Below the pieces are notes generated by a model. The model was not told where the DNA came from. It ran no database searches and worked only from the letters and a program-made list of their open reading frames with translations. Source: Chamaecyparis obtusa (taxonomy: Eukaryota > Streptophyta > Pinopsida > Cupressales > Cupressaceae). Taken from it: DNA of 64,000 bases. Shown piece by piece: positions 1-10,654 of the stretch. The translations under genes and the position numbers were made by a program. The stretch's first letter is position 1; each line of letters starts with the position of its first letter. The DNA lies in NCBI GenBank assembly GCA_027943335.1, contig BSBK01000963.1:2527001-2591000 (forward strand). Reading direction: 5' to 3'.

Positions 1-44
<44 letters not shown>

Positions 45-288
45 TGAGTATTATATTAAATTATCTAATATTTACATAATAATTATTATTATTATTATTT
101 TATCAATTTAACTATTTAGCTATTATGAGAATAATTATAATCTAATTTTATATATACATATATATGAATGTATATAGTAATATCAATTATTATATATATT
201 GATATATATGAATATATATAATAAATAATTTCTCATAATAATCATATAGTCAATATTATTTATCTGAGCGATGCTACAAATATCAACA
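1..288 (-). repeat. Partial 3' LTR of a small LTR retrotransposon
   Basis: From base 43 this matches 1634-1881 almost base for base; I counted only a few substitutions. The left edge is cut by the window, so about 160 bp are missing. An (AT)n run occupies 1-42. On the minus strand the LTR begins TGTTGATATTTG at base 288. The high similarity of the two LTRs suggests a fairly recent insertion. Confidence 0.85.
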
Positions 289-298
289 CTCCCTCTTA
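289..298 (-). other. Polypurine tract
   Basis: On the minus strand TAAGAGGGAG directly abuts the start of the LTR (TGTTGATA). This is the expected place and composition for the plus-strand DNA primer of an LTR retrotransposon. Confidence 0.75.
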
Positions 299-1415
299 GC
301 TAGGGAGGATAAATCAATCCAATGTCAACACTTATGACACTTGGCAACATCAATCATATGATGTAAGCAATAAAGGCATCATCCTCACGATGTAGTCAAT
401 AGAAACATAGTCTCAATATATGGATTGCCTCCATCGGCGATTCCATTCACAAACTCATGAGCTTTGATGTGGATTGCCTCCATCGGCGATTCTATCCACA
501 AGCTCTATCTATTATGATGAGTTTCAGCCATCACAAGATATTTATCACAATAGAAGGTCAAGTTATTGTAAGATCGTCACCTTACAATAACTTTAACAAA
601 TACAAGTGATAATCATTTGGAAGTCGTCACTTCCTCATGATTTACACAGGGGGCGGGCCCATTAAAAACATTCATGATTAATTAGTATAATAAATAATTA
701 TATCAAGATTACCTCATAAGTGTTTCACCTTCAATAGTGAACTCTCTCTCAATCAACAATTCATTTACAGGCATCAAGTTATTTCTCCCTTGAATGTAAT
801 TATCTTGTGCTTCTGTCCTTAAGGTATGTCAGAGAGAGATTACAAATAGCTCACTAAACTATCTCAACCGAAAATACCAATGATAGAAGCATACAATATT
901 TTACTAACCAATAGTATAGCGTGAATTAAAAACTCAAAAATTGTATGCATTAAAAAAACATAAAATACTTATCTTTTATAAATTTCAAGTATTTCATTCT
1001 GTAAGGTGAGCCCATATAGAAAATATCATGTAAATTCAAAGAATGATTTCGTCATTCTCCAGCATTACTTGAATTATTCACATGACTTGTCTTCAATATC
1101 TAAAAGTTCTATACACTATTAAAACCTTCAATTTGATCGGATCTCTCTTCAAGTGATTAGGCTTATAAAGAAGGAACCTCGCTCTTTTACAGATTTTTTT
1201 TTATAGACCCGTACATAGTTGGCCATAACTTTTGAACCTGAAATTTTCTCTTCAATCGCTCTGGTGAGATTCTTTTAAATTTGTTTATCACCAACATATC
1301 CAAAATTTAGCAAAATCCAATGGTGCATTTGTGAGATATGGTCCTCGTACCGAGACTGTATTTTCTGAGACAGTCACACATTCACCATCAATAAACTACT
1401 CTCTTACATTTGCAA

Positions 1416-1431
1416 CTTGGCTCTGATACCA
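1416..1431 (-). other. Primer-binding site, initiator tRNA-Met type
   Basis: On the minus strand TGGTATCAGAGCCAAG directly follows the LTR terminus TTTAACA. TGGTATCAGAGC is the classic primer-binding site of plant Ty1/copia elements and is complementary to the 3' end of initiator tRNA-Met. This suggests copia ancestry for the element. Confidence 0.85.
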
Positions 1432-1598
1432 TGTTAAAGTTTTAGGATCATTGCAAATGTAATAACACTATCTCATTGTATGTGTTTTCCAAATGCAACA
1501 ATCTCTTGCATTTATATTGAGAATGAGCCAAGAAGAGACATGTCCCTTCACGAGACATGTCTATTCATTATTTTATAATTAATATAATGACAATTATG

Positions 1599-1637
<39 letters not shown>

Positions 1638-1881
1638 TGAGTATTATATTAAATTATCTAATATTTACATAATAATTATTATTATTATTATTTTATCAAT
1701 TTAACTATTTAGTTATTATGAGAATAATTATAATCTAACTTTATATATACATATATATCAATGTATATAGTAATATCAATTATTATATATATTGATATAT
1801 ATGAATATATATAATAAATAATTTCTCATAATAATCATATAGTCAATATTATTTATCTGAGCGATGCTACAAATATCAACA
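1432..1881 (-). repeat. 5' LTR of the TRIM-like element (450 bp)
   Basis: The plus strand reads TGTTAAAG at 1432 and ATATCAACA at 1881, so the repeat has TG...CA ends with short inverted termini (TGTT/AACA). It contains an (AT)n run near 1604-1634. Its last 248 bp match 43-288. The base after it begins 'gatgc', the probable target-duplication copy, but the partner lies outside the window. Confidence 0.85.
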
Positions 1882-2145
1882 GATGCAAATGAAATTGCCA
1901 AAATGCCATCAGAACAACAAATCAGCAGAACTGGAACAAAAGGGTTGCTTTCATAGATGGTGAATGTGTAGAGAACAATTATTCTACTAAGGGGGGCGCA
2001 GGGAGAGGTGAATCAATAGAAGATCTAAATTTCAGATCCTTAATCAATTAAACTGAGATGCTGGATCCCTCTGAAAAGCGCCAGGTCCTGATTCCGGTGC
2101 AATCCAGATCCGGATCCCTCTTGGATTTCTCTTGGATCCTGGTGG

Positions 2146-2213
2146 GATTCTGGAATGGAATCCGGATTCTCTGTGGATCCCTCCACAGAGAATCCGGATT
2201 CCATTCCAGAATC
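2146..2213. repeat. Perfect 32-bp inverted repeat (hairpin, 4-base loop)
   Basis: Bases 2146-2177 are the exact reverse complement of 2182-2213, with loop 2178-2181. The flanks (2058-2145 and 2214-2255) are unusually GC-rich for this region and repeat the words ggatcc and atccgga, forming further imperfect pairing. The small open frames here are products of the palindrome. It may be a foldback or MITE-like insertion just upstream of a hAT transposase remnant. No target duplication was identified. Confidence 0.85.
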
Positions 2214-2374
2214 CTGTCGGAATTCAGGAGCATCCGTGGGAATCCGGACGTCTAGGCAAGGAAAAAGGAGCACACTTTAACTTCTTTTATATTTTTTTTA
2301 AATTAAAGTGAAACTCAACCCTAAACTGACCCATCTAATCCCTAATTCGACCAATAAAGGTTGCTTAGAGTCAT

Positions 2375-2650
2375 TTGGTCTTCATACACTACAACCTTCG
2401 CCTATTGTCACATAAGAAAGAGGACTACAATGAGGATGGGACAAAGAATTGGGATCTAGTCCTTGAGTGTTCTGATTTAGAGGCCACAGTTGAACAACTT
2501 GCCCATGTCTCTGTATATGATCAAGAGGCAACTATTTCATATGACCTAGCGAGTGCCACAGCTGTTGGTTTAAATGAAGTTGAAGAGGAACCAAACGTTC
2601 ACCTTGATTCCAATGAAGATGATGAAGAAGAATATGGAATTGGATATTAA
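2375..2650 (+). pseudogene. hAT-family transposase, C-terminal fragment
   Basis: The translation starts LVFIHYNLRLLSHKK and then runs through NWDLVLE to an acidic tail that ends at TAA 2648-2650. The (L/V)V(F/Y)(V/I)HYNLRLLS motif followed by a tryptophan-aspartate pair and an acidic tail is typical of the extreme C-terminus of plant hAT transposases, after the dimerisation region. Nothing recognisable as the BED finger, DUF659 region or catalytic core is upstream, and an in-frame stop lies just before. There is no ATG at the start, so the fragment is a remnant. Family assignment comes from motif recall and no search was run. Confidence 0.6.
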
Positions 2651-2775
2651 GTTTACTGTTTTAGTTTTTAAATATGAAACATTGAAATATGACTTGTGAT
2701 TTAAATTTTCAGCATGTAATGACATTTTGAGACTTTTGCAAAGTATGAATATGATATACTCATATATTGACAATT

Positions 2776-3886
2776 TGTAATATCCCCCTCTACTAATGAA
2801 ATTTAGTATTAAGTCATAATAGAATTGAAATATAAATAAATAAATGATTAGCTTTTCTTGTATATAATGAATATTCTATTATATTACTCAATAATATTAA
2901 TAATATTGTTATTAATAAATTATGTACATTATTAATAATATTATTATTAAATAAATGTTGAACATATAAATATATACTAATTATATTGTTAATGATAATA
3001 AAGCAAATATTGATCGAGGAAATATACCAACACTATCAATATTCATAGCAATTATTAATAAAGACATATATTGATTTAGACGGCACTCCAAAATGGACCA
3101 ACGCCATGTCCGTTGGGTCTCTATGCAATAAAGGACGTGCCCAAAGGGACGATGCTGGAATACCTATGCATGCAGTTAGGGGTCAAAGAAGTAAGATAGA
3201 TCTGTTAATAACGTATGGATGAATAAGACATATCAGTTTATAATGACACAAACTTTATTTAACACCATGATCCACGATCAATTAAATTAAGGGTTGATTA
3301 GGCACGATATGAAGATAGTTAATATTAGGCAAACCAAGTTACACATGAACAGGTGCGATTAGTGTTTGGAAAGGAGTTCCTTATGAATGGACACGACTTT
3401 CCATTCTCATCGCAGAATATTAAAGAGAGAATTACGACATCAAAATAGGGGATACAGGATAGGATAAAAATATATATATACAGTATGGATTATAAGATAG
3501 ACAGAAGGATAGTGTAAAATAATTCAGTGCTGGCAGGCATTGTCTGACAGCATAACATAACTAGTATAATATTTATTATAATGTAAATTAGTTACAAATC
3601 AATACTGATCTACAGAATATGATTGGAAATGAGGGATCTATAAATGTATATATTGGTAATATGGAAATCAGAATATATAATATATATATATATAACAGTG
3701 ATATCAGGTATATATCTATTTAATGCTTCTTTCCATCATTATTCACTTCTATGTAAACATAATATTAACAATGGAGTATTAATGAAAGGAATGGACTTCA
3801 TATAAGAAGTATTTATGAGGGAAATACGTCCAGCATTGACAAGAAATCATTAAGAGAGTTCATATCTATCATCTGTTTATTGCAGA

Positions 3887-3930
<44 letters not shown>

Positions 3931-4160
3931 TAAGGCTGGTAGTATCATATGACAGTATATGGAAATACTATATCTTATCTAAGAATCAATTCAGAATTAC
4001 ATATTATTATTATAAATAAGGAATGTTTTTATGATCTAATATATATATACAAACATACACAGCCCTTATTAGTTTATAAGGTAGATACCTGATTATAAAT
4101 ATATAATCCCTCATCAGGTGTGTACAGATATATGAAATTCCTGTTAGTGAGTAAGTAAAC

Positions 4161-4193
<33 letters not shown>

Positions 4194-4619
4194 CATTCAT
4201 AAATGAGTAAACATCTACATTGATAATATATATCTATTAACTAAAATAGAATAAGAAAAGATATATAGAACCTATTACTATTTAGCTAAGAAGGAAGACT
4301 AAAGTGTTACCAAGGAGGGGCTTGTCTAAATCCAAGCAATGGCTATCTGTCCCAAAATAAGGTGGGGGTCAGCGTCCCAATAGTTTGGGCTTGGACCTGT
4401 AAACTTTGAGGGAGCCCATTGCAGTGGTCTCTAGGCACCTTGGCTAATGTTTACGCTTCCCTTCATGGAGTTAAAATGGTAATAAGGTTGGATATGAGTG
4501 TTAAAGATAACTAAATCTAATGAGATAAAAATGATTAATCCTATCATAGACATTACAATCCGAACCTTAATGGAAAAATTTAAGATAAATTATGAAGGGT
4601 CCCAACAAGGGACATTACA
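2776..4619. mobile_element. Solo LTR, 1844 bp, with 5-bp target duplication
   Basis: It begins TGTAATATCCCC and ends GGGACATTACA, which are near-perfect inverted termini of LTR type. It is flanked on both sides by CAATT (2771-2775 and 4620-4624), a 5-bp target-site duplication. It has no open frame of note and no second LTR, so it is best explained as a solo LTR left by LTR-LTR recombination. It contains AT microsatellites. Related ends occur at 42965-44385 and 45857. Confidence 0.85.
3888..3928. repeat. (AT)n microsatellite
   Basis: An uninterrupted alternating TA run inside the solo LTR. A shorter run sits near 4165-4192. Confidence 0.95.
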
Positions 4620-4720
4620 CAATTATGGATTTATCATTTTATGAGAATCACACTTCTTGCTTCTTATTATTATCATTATATGTTTGAGCTTTGAAGTTTT
4701 GAGCTAATGATGAATGGGCA

Positions 4721-4743
4721 TACATACATACACACATACATAA

Positions 4744-4776
<33 letters not shown>

Positions 4777-4793
4777 GATATAGATATATATAT
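4721..4793. repeat. Compound CATA/TA/CA microsatellite
   Basis: ATAC units, then (TA)n, then (CA)n, then TAGATA units. The short open frames across it on both strands are low-complexity artefacts. Confidence 0.95.
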
Positions 4794-4799
4794 TTTGCA

Positions 4800-5971
4800 A
4801 ATGTCTATATATGTATGCGGAATTGGGATCCAGCAAAAAAAATTTTGCCAAATCACCGAATCCGAACCAAAATCAGGATCGGCTACTTAGCAATTAAAAA
4901 TTCTATGATAAGCTGATAAGCATAAAACTAGAAATGAAAAGAATGCAACCACACATAGAAGCCAAAACACATAAAGTATGTGGAAAACCCAGAATGGGTG
5001 AAAAACCACAGTGAGAATGCTGCTAGGATCTATTGTCCTAATCCAGCCTGACAAAGAAATAATGTGCACAAAACTTTAAGGGCACCAACCCTAAGGTCTT
5101 TGTCAGAAGATGGATGAGGAAGCAGTAGACGAGTTGATGAAGCTAAGAGCAGAGTTCAAAACTCTGAACATTAACACTAAGTTCCAAGTCAATTTTCTAA
5201 GAGGGCCAAACAATTAAAAACTTTCCAAGTGTCTAGCTGATTACTTGGAATACAAAAAAGGGCTCAGCAACAATAAAATTTTAGAATTTTTAAATTCAAA
5301 TAAGTTTTGACACCAAACTGACAATCAAACAGTTAGACAGTTACTATTTTATTATTTATTCTTCGTAATGTAATATACAATTGCTGAAGGTGTTCCACTC
5401 AAGTAATAAATAGTGGTCCCCAGTTTTAGGCAGCAGCACTAGTTTAGTTTCAATTAAAATGGCATGCATAATGATGGAGCCCTAACTTTAAGGCTTCCAC
5501 TTGAGCAAAAATGCTGCAAATCAATGTGAAGGATCTGAAGTTACCAGTACTTAAATGGTGTGTTTGATTAATAATGAGAGGCCTGCGAAAGTCTTCTTGA
5601 AAACAAAGTTTGAGAAGAACAATATCCATGGCACATGCCTGCATGTATAGATTCGCTTACCTGGAGACTAACACTATTTGATATAGTGTTGAAGATATCA
5701 TATCTGAATGTACACGACATCTTCTTTGTGCAAAAGTTGAGACAATAACAATTGGATGTATAAACAAGCAATGATCAACGCATAGGGCAAGTCACTGAAG
5801 GAAACAATAACGTCTTATACATTCTATAAACTAATCGATGCCAGATATACAAAGCAGAATGTTATGTGTAGAAAAGCCTGATAAATACTATGCCAAGGTG
5901 CCAGGGCATAAGCAAATCAACAAAGGCAGGAATATTTGCTATTTCCTAAAGTTTCACTCTAGCCGTTAGAA
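4800..5971. other. Non-genic stretch
   Basis: AT-rich with stops in all frames. The segment 4980-5100 has the look of retrotransposon untranslated sequence, but no LTR boundary could be set. No supported gene. Confidence 0.5.
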
Positions 5972-6295
5972 GTGTGTCTGATGTTGTATATTGCCAGAGT
6001 ATGCAAGATGACTCCCGTGTGGAAGAGGACTACATATAGAATTGATGGATATGTTGAAAGTGTGATACGCAAAAGACAGCTAGCCGCAAAACAGAAGATG
6101 ATGATTATCAAACAAGACAAGTATGTATCGAAAGTACATAGGCAAGGGGTTAGACAAAGTCATGCAAGAAGAGAAAAGTTGAAAGTCTTACAACGCACAC
6201 CTTCAAGTATTCCGCAGGATAATTACACAGAACGAGTCAAGATGTTCAGAAAGTTATACAGAGGAAACGATGAGCTTTTTATCGGGATGTGGTAA
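5972..6295 (+). CDS. Hypothetical open frame, 107 codons, probably not a gene
   Basis: An open frame with a very basic middle (many Lys and Arg, for example VIRKRQLAAKQK) that ends in FIGMW. I recognise no family or motif. It has no clear promoter, no matching splice signals and no retroelement context. Composition resembles the flanks. It could be an exon of an unrecognised gene or chance. It is listed only because it is the longest frame between 4.9 and 8.5 kb. Confidence 0.15.
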   Translation: MCLMLYIARVCKMTPVWKRTTYRIDGYVESVIRKRQLAAKQKMMIIKQDKYVSKVHRQGVRQSHARREKLKVLQRTPSSIPQDNYTERVKMFRKLYRGNDELFIGMW

Positions 6296-8254
6296 AAGGC
6301 AATTGGGTCCATAAAGATAGAGATGTATAGATGCCACAATAAACATAGTTATTATGACGGCATCGATATAAAAGACAATTGAATTATGATTGGGTTAAAT
6401 GAGCAATTTGACAAATCACCGTATGACTCAGCACAAAATCAATTTGGATGATAAACGACAATCTTTGGAGACCAATGATTATTGAATTATATTACACTGA
6501 GCTTTTCAGATGTTGCACACTATAAACATTATTAAAAGAAAGTTAATTTAAGGGTGATTTGTTAAAGACATGAAGTAGTGCGATTGAGCAATATGACTTT
6601 TAAATTTTGAAAAATCATATGCTCTTATATGTATAATATAAATAGTAAAAGTATTATTTTCAAAAAGGAAAAAAAGAGGAAGCATTCATATCTATCTGTA
6701 CGGGGGGATAAGGAGTAGAATATATGGCTTTTTAATGTAAACATATATATTATATTTTATATGATAAAAAAAAGCCTTTTGCTTTTTGTTTATTTAAATG
6801 CAAAGAGGTTACAATTATAGTTTGGATTCGTCCTTTGTGATTAATAAGATGATTATTGAATTATTCCAATAAAGCTTATGCATTGGATTTTTCCTGCATT
6901 CTTTGTTCGGCAATCAGAATAGTGTGAAATATAAATGTGTTTCCTTATCTCTGTCCAATCAGACTTCCAGCCGGAGAAGTTAAATTCCTTTTGGACTAAT
7001 GGAGAATTGCATATAAGATTTGTCTTTTGCAGAGCACAAGGGTAATTGATGATATTTAAATAAATATTGTCTCATAAAGTTGTACGTAATAATCCTTGTT
7101 GTAGTTGGCTCTGTTGCACAGATAAGCAGAGGCACTGGTCTTTAAAATCATTGAAATATAGTTATTGGATTTATAGTTGAAGTCAGAAATCTATATATTC
7201 CTTCTTGCAAGCATCAACTCCATTATTAAAAAACCTTAGATAAGCATACAACGATTTCAAGCAATCACATAGCTTTATATTGATTGAGTTTGAGGATTTT
7301 GCCAACCGAAGAACTCACCAAGTCTAAATTCGCTATAGAAAAGCCTTGAACAAGGTGATCAGGTTCGAGGTGAAGGTTTACCCGCCTAGGTGTAGCGAAG
7401 CCTAAAGTGCAGGGGAATTTGGATCATTCCTGTTCGTTGGCTAGAACTGATTGAGTAATCCTATCGGAGAAGTGGCAAAGCTCTTGGATTTCCAATCTGT
7501 GGTTTTGGGAACCAACACATAATAAATGCAAACTAGTGCAGAAGTTCTTGGTTGAAAGCTGAAGTTAAAATGCTATTCTTAGATGATTTCTGTAGTGAGA
7601 GTTGTTCGCATGAAATTTGTGTAGCTGTTAAGTGTCAGTTAAGCTATATGTAAACAGCCCTTCCTTGCTCTATAAAAGGAAGCATTGAAGATTGTACAAA
7701 GGCTGCCTCTTGGGATATTGAACTTTGTATTGAGACACTACTAATAGGGCTTCAGCCGCACTGCAACACAAAAAAACAAGTTTTTACAGTATTTTAGAGA
7801 GAACTTCTGGAAGAAGTGATCAAGATTTTCATGTAGAAATATCGTTGGAGTTAATAAAGATCTTATTTCATTCATTCATTTCTTGTCTCTGGTATGGTAG
7901 AGTATATGAATCTCATTTTTATACAGAAAATTATATGTTGAAAATCTTTTAGTTTTTGATGAATTAATGGGGTGATTGTTAAATATGTACCTGAAATATG
8001 ATGGTTTAGCTCAAGTATTCTGGTTATTTCTGAAAATTCATAGAAGATTGCATCTATTTTATTTAAGATTGAACATCGGTTAATCTTGCAAAAGTAGGTT
8101 AAAATAAATCTCTCATATTTTACAACTTAAAGATTGGAAATCAGAATAACAAATCATTCCTCTATTTTTATTTATTTCTTGTCAACCCTAATCTTTCAAA
8201 TTTTCTTGAAAACTTAGTAGCGTAGATCAACACAAAAATTTAGAAAATACTCGA
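6296..8254. other. Non-coding stretch with an LTR-like promoter segment
   Basis: No gene is seen. Around 7260-7900 the sequence is less AT-rich and resembles the U3-R-U5 part of an LTR. A TATA-like ctataaaagga lies near 7670, followed by about 220 bp that end in cttgtctctggtatggtagag (7884-7902). That end resembles a decayed tRNA-Met primer site (tggtat..gagag). No second LTR was found, so this is a tentative reading. Confidence 0.3.
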
Positions 8255-8390
8255 GGCTTTATGGACCTTACCATGTTTTATACAAAGATGCTACATATGA
8301 ATTGATGAATATCATATTGGTGAAGTTATTGCCGTTGATGTGGGAAAATCACAAGTTCAACCTCATAAGGTCATTTTCGGTGTCTTTAAT
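8255..8390 (+). pseudogene. Ty3/gypsy pol C-terminal fragment
   Basis: Translated with one frameshift, it gives GPYHV...DATYELMNI, then a GEV-like strand and VQPHKV. This is the layout of the chromodomain-free C-terminal tail of plant gypsy integrase (GPY/F motif, then a beta strand, then L-(K/Q)-PY). It sits about 0.7 kb upstream of a polypurine tract and an LTR in the same orientation. It is a 5'-truncated relic. Confidence 0.4.
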
Positions 8391-9090
8391 CACATCATTT
8401 AAAGTTATTTTAAACACACATATGCTTTATTAAATAAGTGTTTGAGACTCTTTTGTTTTGAAGCAAATATAGGCATGTAACAAGCCATTTATAGGCTTAG
8501 GCATCTTTCAGATCTGTTGATGTTGTTATTTTTCAGTTTTGAAGGCTTCTAATCAAATTTTTTGAAAAAAAATCATTGAAATGGATACATTTTCAATTTG
8601 AAATTGACACCCCAAAGCCTATATTGTCAGGAGATGTCAATGGTATTGTTGCCTCTCACAGCTAAGGCCTATGGAGGTCAAACAGGAGGATGGAAGACCC
8701 ACATAATAATGGAAGTACATTTCCATCTCAAGTTACCATCTCACTCAAAGATGGTACACTACTTAAGAGGCAACCAATCTTCTTATTTGGAACAAGGGGC
8801 AAAACTTTTATAATTGTCATATAGTGAGATTATCACTAATCACGGGAAGAGGGTGCAGTTCATATGTGGCCCTTATCTACATGTGTTGTAAGTTCATTGT
8901 CATTTATGCCATGCATTACAACTTTAGATGATGATTCTAGTGGTTGATCAATGTTGACAATGTGTCCCTAATATGATCAATGTTGACAATGTGTCCCTAA
9001 CAAACAACTTTGATGAATAATAGTGTGTGCCCCTGATTCATTGGGAGATATTTGGTACTAATGTTCTTACCTTTGTTTAGAGTGATGTAT
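8391..9090 (+). other. 3' untranslated region of the gypsy relic
   Basis: There is no convincing coding sequence; a 71-codon frame at 8598-8813 has no recognisable motif. A 27-bp word beginning tgatcaatgttgac is repeated at 8945-8971 and 8974-9000 (period 29). Confidence 0.35.
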
Positions 9091-10400
9091 AAGGAGGGGA
9101 ATGTCATGATGTAATAAGTAGAGGAATGTTGTAATATTAAACATTAGGTTTAATTAGTAAATAATTATGTGAAGCATTCCACCTAATTTGTATTAGATCA
9201 CCTCCACTTAGTTTTGTTAATGTTAGTAAATATAGATTTAGAGTGTTAGGTATAAGGTTGATAGAATAATTAAATGTTAGTTTTTAGGTAGTTGTGCAAG
9301 AGGTTACTCGAGAAGTTATTTACCAAGTGGGTAGTTTCACACCAGCGAATGGTTTTACATAAGAATGTTAGGCATTAGGTTGATAGAACAATTAAATGTT
9401 AGTTTGTAGGTGTTTTCTCAAGAGGTTACTAAAGAAGTTATTTACCAAGTGGGTGGTTTCTCACACAAGTGAATGGTTTTACAAGGCTATTCCTCTATGT
9501 AAAAATCTATCCCCAAGAAATAATCTTACTTCGGTTTCTAATTGCATTCTATCATGGTATAAGTTGTTTCTTTTGCATTTACTATTTCCATTATCAAGAC
9601 ACCCATGGTGGCTTCAACTCTTTGTGCCTCTCAAATATTCCCAGTCTGGGTCAGTTCTTTAGTCTTTCATAACTTGGACATTACAGTTTAGGAAGATTTT
9701 CGATTTCTTTTTCTATAAATGAGGTTGCTCAAGAAGTTATTTACCAAGTGGGTGGTTTCTCACACAAGTGAATGGTTTTACAAGGCTATTCCTTTATGTA
9801 AAAATCTATCCCCAAGAAATAATCTTACTTTGGTTTCTAATTGCATTCTATCATGGTATAAGTTGTTTCATGTGCATTTACTATTTCCATAATCAAGACA
9901 CCCATGGTGGATTCAACTCTGTCTCTCAAATATTCCCAGTCCGGGTCAATTCTATAGTCTTTCATAACTTGGACATTACAATTTAGGAAGATTTTCGATA
10001 TCTTTTTCAATAAATGCTTCTACTTTGCTTTGCACCATCTCTCCGATGCCTTGATTCTTCAAGGTTTCCATAGAAATTGCAAAAGAAGGTTTGGACCTTA
10101 ACTCATTGCCTAGAAATCTTGTCCACTGCTATTAGATGAATGACATAATTATTCATGTACTGCATACTATAATCATTTCCGCACATTACAGTATCTTCTT
10201 TAAAGTAGTTATTTGAGTAAACATGATTATTAATGTAATATTTCCTTATTTAGATCTTCTCTATATAAGATTGTCTAGCTCCATCCAATGACATTTAAAG
10301 TTGTATTAAAATGAAATCTATACAACTCCGTAGAAGAGGTACACTATAATCTCTATTTAAAGTTTTGCTTCACTCTTTACTACATTATGCTCAAGGCTAA
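9091..10400 (+). repeat. Polypurine tract and 3' LTR of the gypsy relic (right end approximate)
   Basis: The purine run aaggagggga (9091-9100) is followed by TGTCATGATG at 9102, as expected for a 3' LTR start. A TATA-like ctctatataaga lies at 10258-10269, which would put the cap site near 10290-10300 and the R-U5 region after it. The U3 carries a large tandem repeat (9422-10019). I could not fix the right terminus; it lies between about 10290 and 10500. No target duplication was assigned. Confidence 0.45.
9422..10019 (+). repeat. Tandem repeat, two units of 299 bp
   Basis: Unit 1 starts at 9422 and unit 2 at 9721 (both gaggtt.ct.aagaagttatttacc). They are about 95 percent alike by eye along their full length. 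A partial unit starts at 9300, and the 120 bp before it (from about 9246) repeat at about 9366, so an older, smaller duplication preceded the larger one. The open frames of 67-88 codons here are copies of one non-coding unit. Confidence 0.9.
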
Positions 10401-10573
10401 CTTGAAGTGGACAACCAATACTAAAGTCATTTTTTATTCTTCTAAACATTACCATAATCAGCATTTAGAAAAATTAACAAATCAAAGTTGAAGGTAAAGA
10501 AAGAACAGAATGCAAGGAAAATTGAGAATGCTAGAAAGTAAAAGATGATGAGTTTGACAATTCTTCTACCTAC

Positions 10574-10654
10574 CATAAAGTTTGACAGTGCATTTAGTTG
10601 CCGAGGCCTGTTCAATATTATTGTCCTTGAATAGAACTTCTCATCTGTGAGGAT
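10574..10654 (-). CDS. 3-hydroxyisobutyryl-CoA hydrolase-like, exon 2
   Basis: The exon encodes 27 residues that include TIILNRPRQLNALSNFM. This is the N-terminal beta strand and NRP-x-x-LNAL signature of plant 3-hydroxyisobutyryl-CoA hydrolases (CHY1 type) in the enoyl-CoA hydratase/isomerase superfamily. The family removes CoA from 3-hydroxyisobutyryl-CoA in valine breakdown. The acceptor is strong (a T-rich tract ending TTCTTGCAG, before ATC), and the donor is ATG|GTAGGTAG. The phase is 0 at both ends and joins exon 1 cleanly. The catalytic exons, including the FCAGGD oxyanion-hole region, were not found between 1 and 10573, where a gypsy LTR lies. They are either beyond a large intron or lost. 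Confidence 0.7.

Larger units (their letters stand above)
289..1431 (-). mobile_element. Internal region of a TRIM-like non-autonomous LTR element
   Basis: This 1143-bp segment lies between two LTRs and holds no long open frame on either strand, so the element cannot encode gag or pol. On the minus strand it starts with a primer-binding site next to the right-hand LTR and ends with a purine-rich tract next to the left-hand LTR, which fixes the orientation. A short sequence rich in 'cctccatcggcgatt' occurs twice, near 421-444 and 470-492. Lack of coding capacity with intact cis signals is the pattern of TRIM-type elements, which depend on proteins from other elements. The whole element would be about 2.04 kb. 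Confidence 0.8.

Noticed and set aside
2040..2273. Overlapping small frames on both strands at the hairpin
   Set aside because: They arise from the palindrome and low-complexity ggatcc repeats.
4648..4916. Tyr/Ile-rich peptides over the microsatellite
   Set aside because: Pure translation of (TA)n and (CA)n repeats.
5440..5775. Missing exon of the hydrolase-like gene on the minus strand
   Set aside because: Neither minus-strand frame shows the FCAGGD, GGGAG or FPDVGA-type motifs expected of that family.
7668..7680. TATA box of a host gene
   Set aside because: No coding sequence follows within a kilobase; the surroundings look like LTR U3-R sequence.
9396..9986. Repeated 67-88-codon frames suggesting a small secreted or membrane protein
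   Set aside because: They are copies of the 299-bp repeat inside an LTR, with overlapping frames and no supporting start context.
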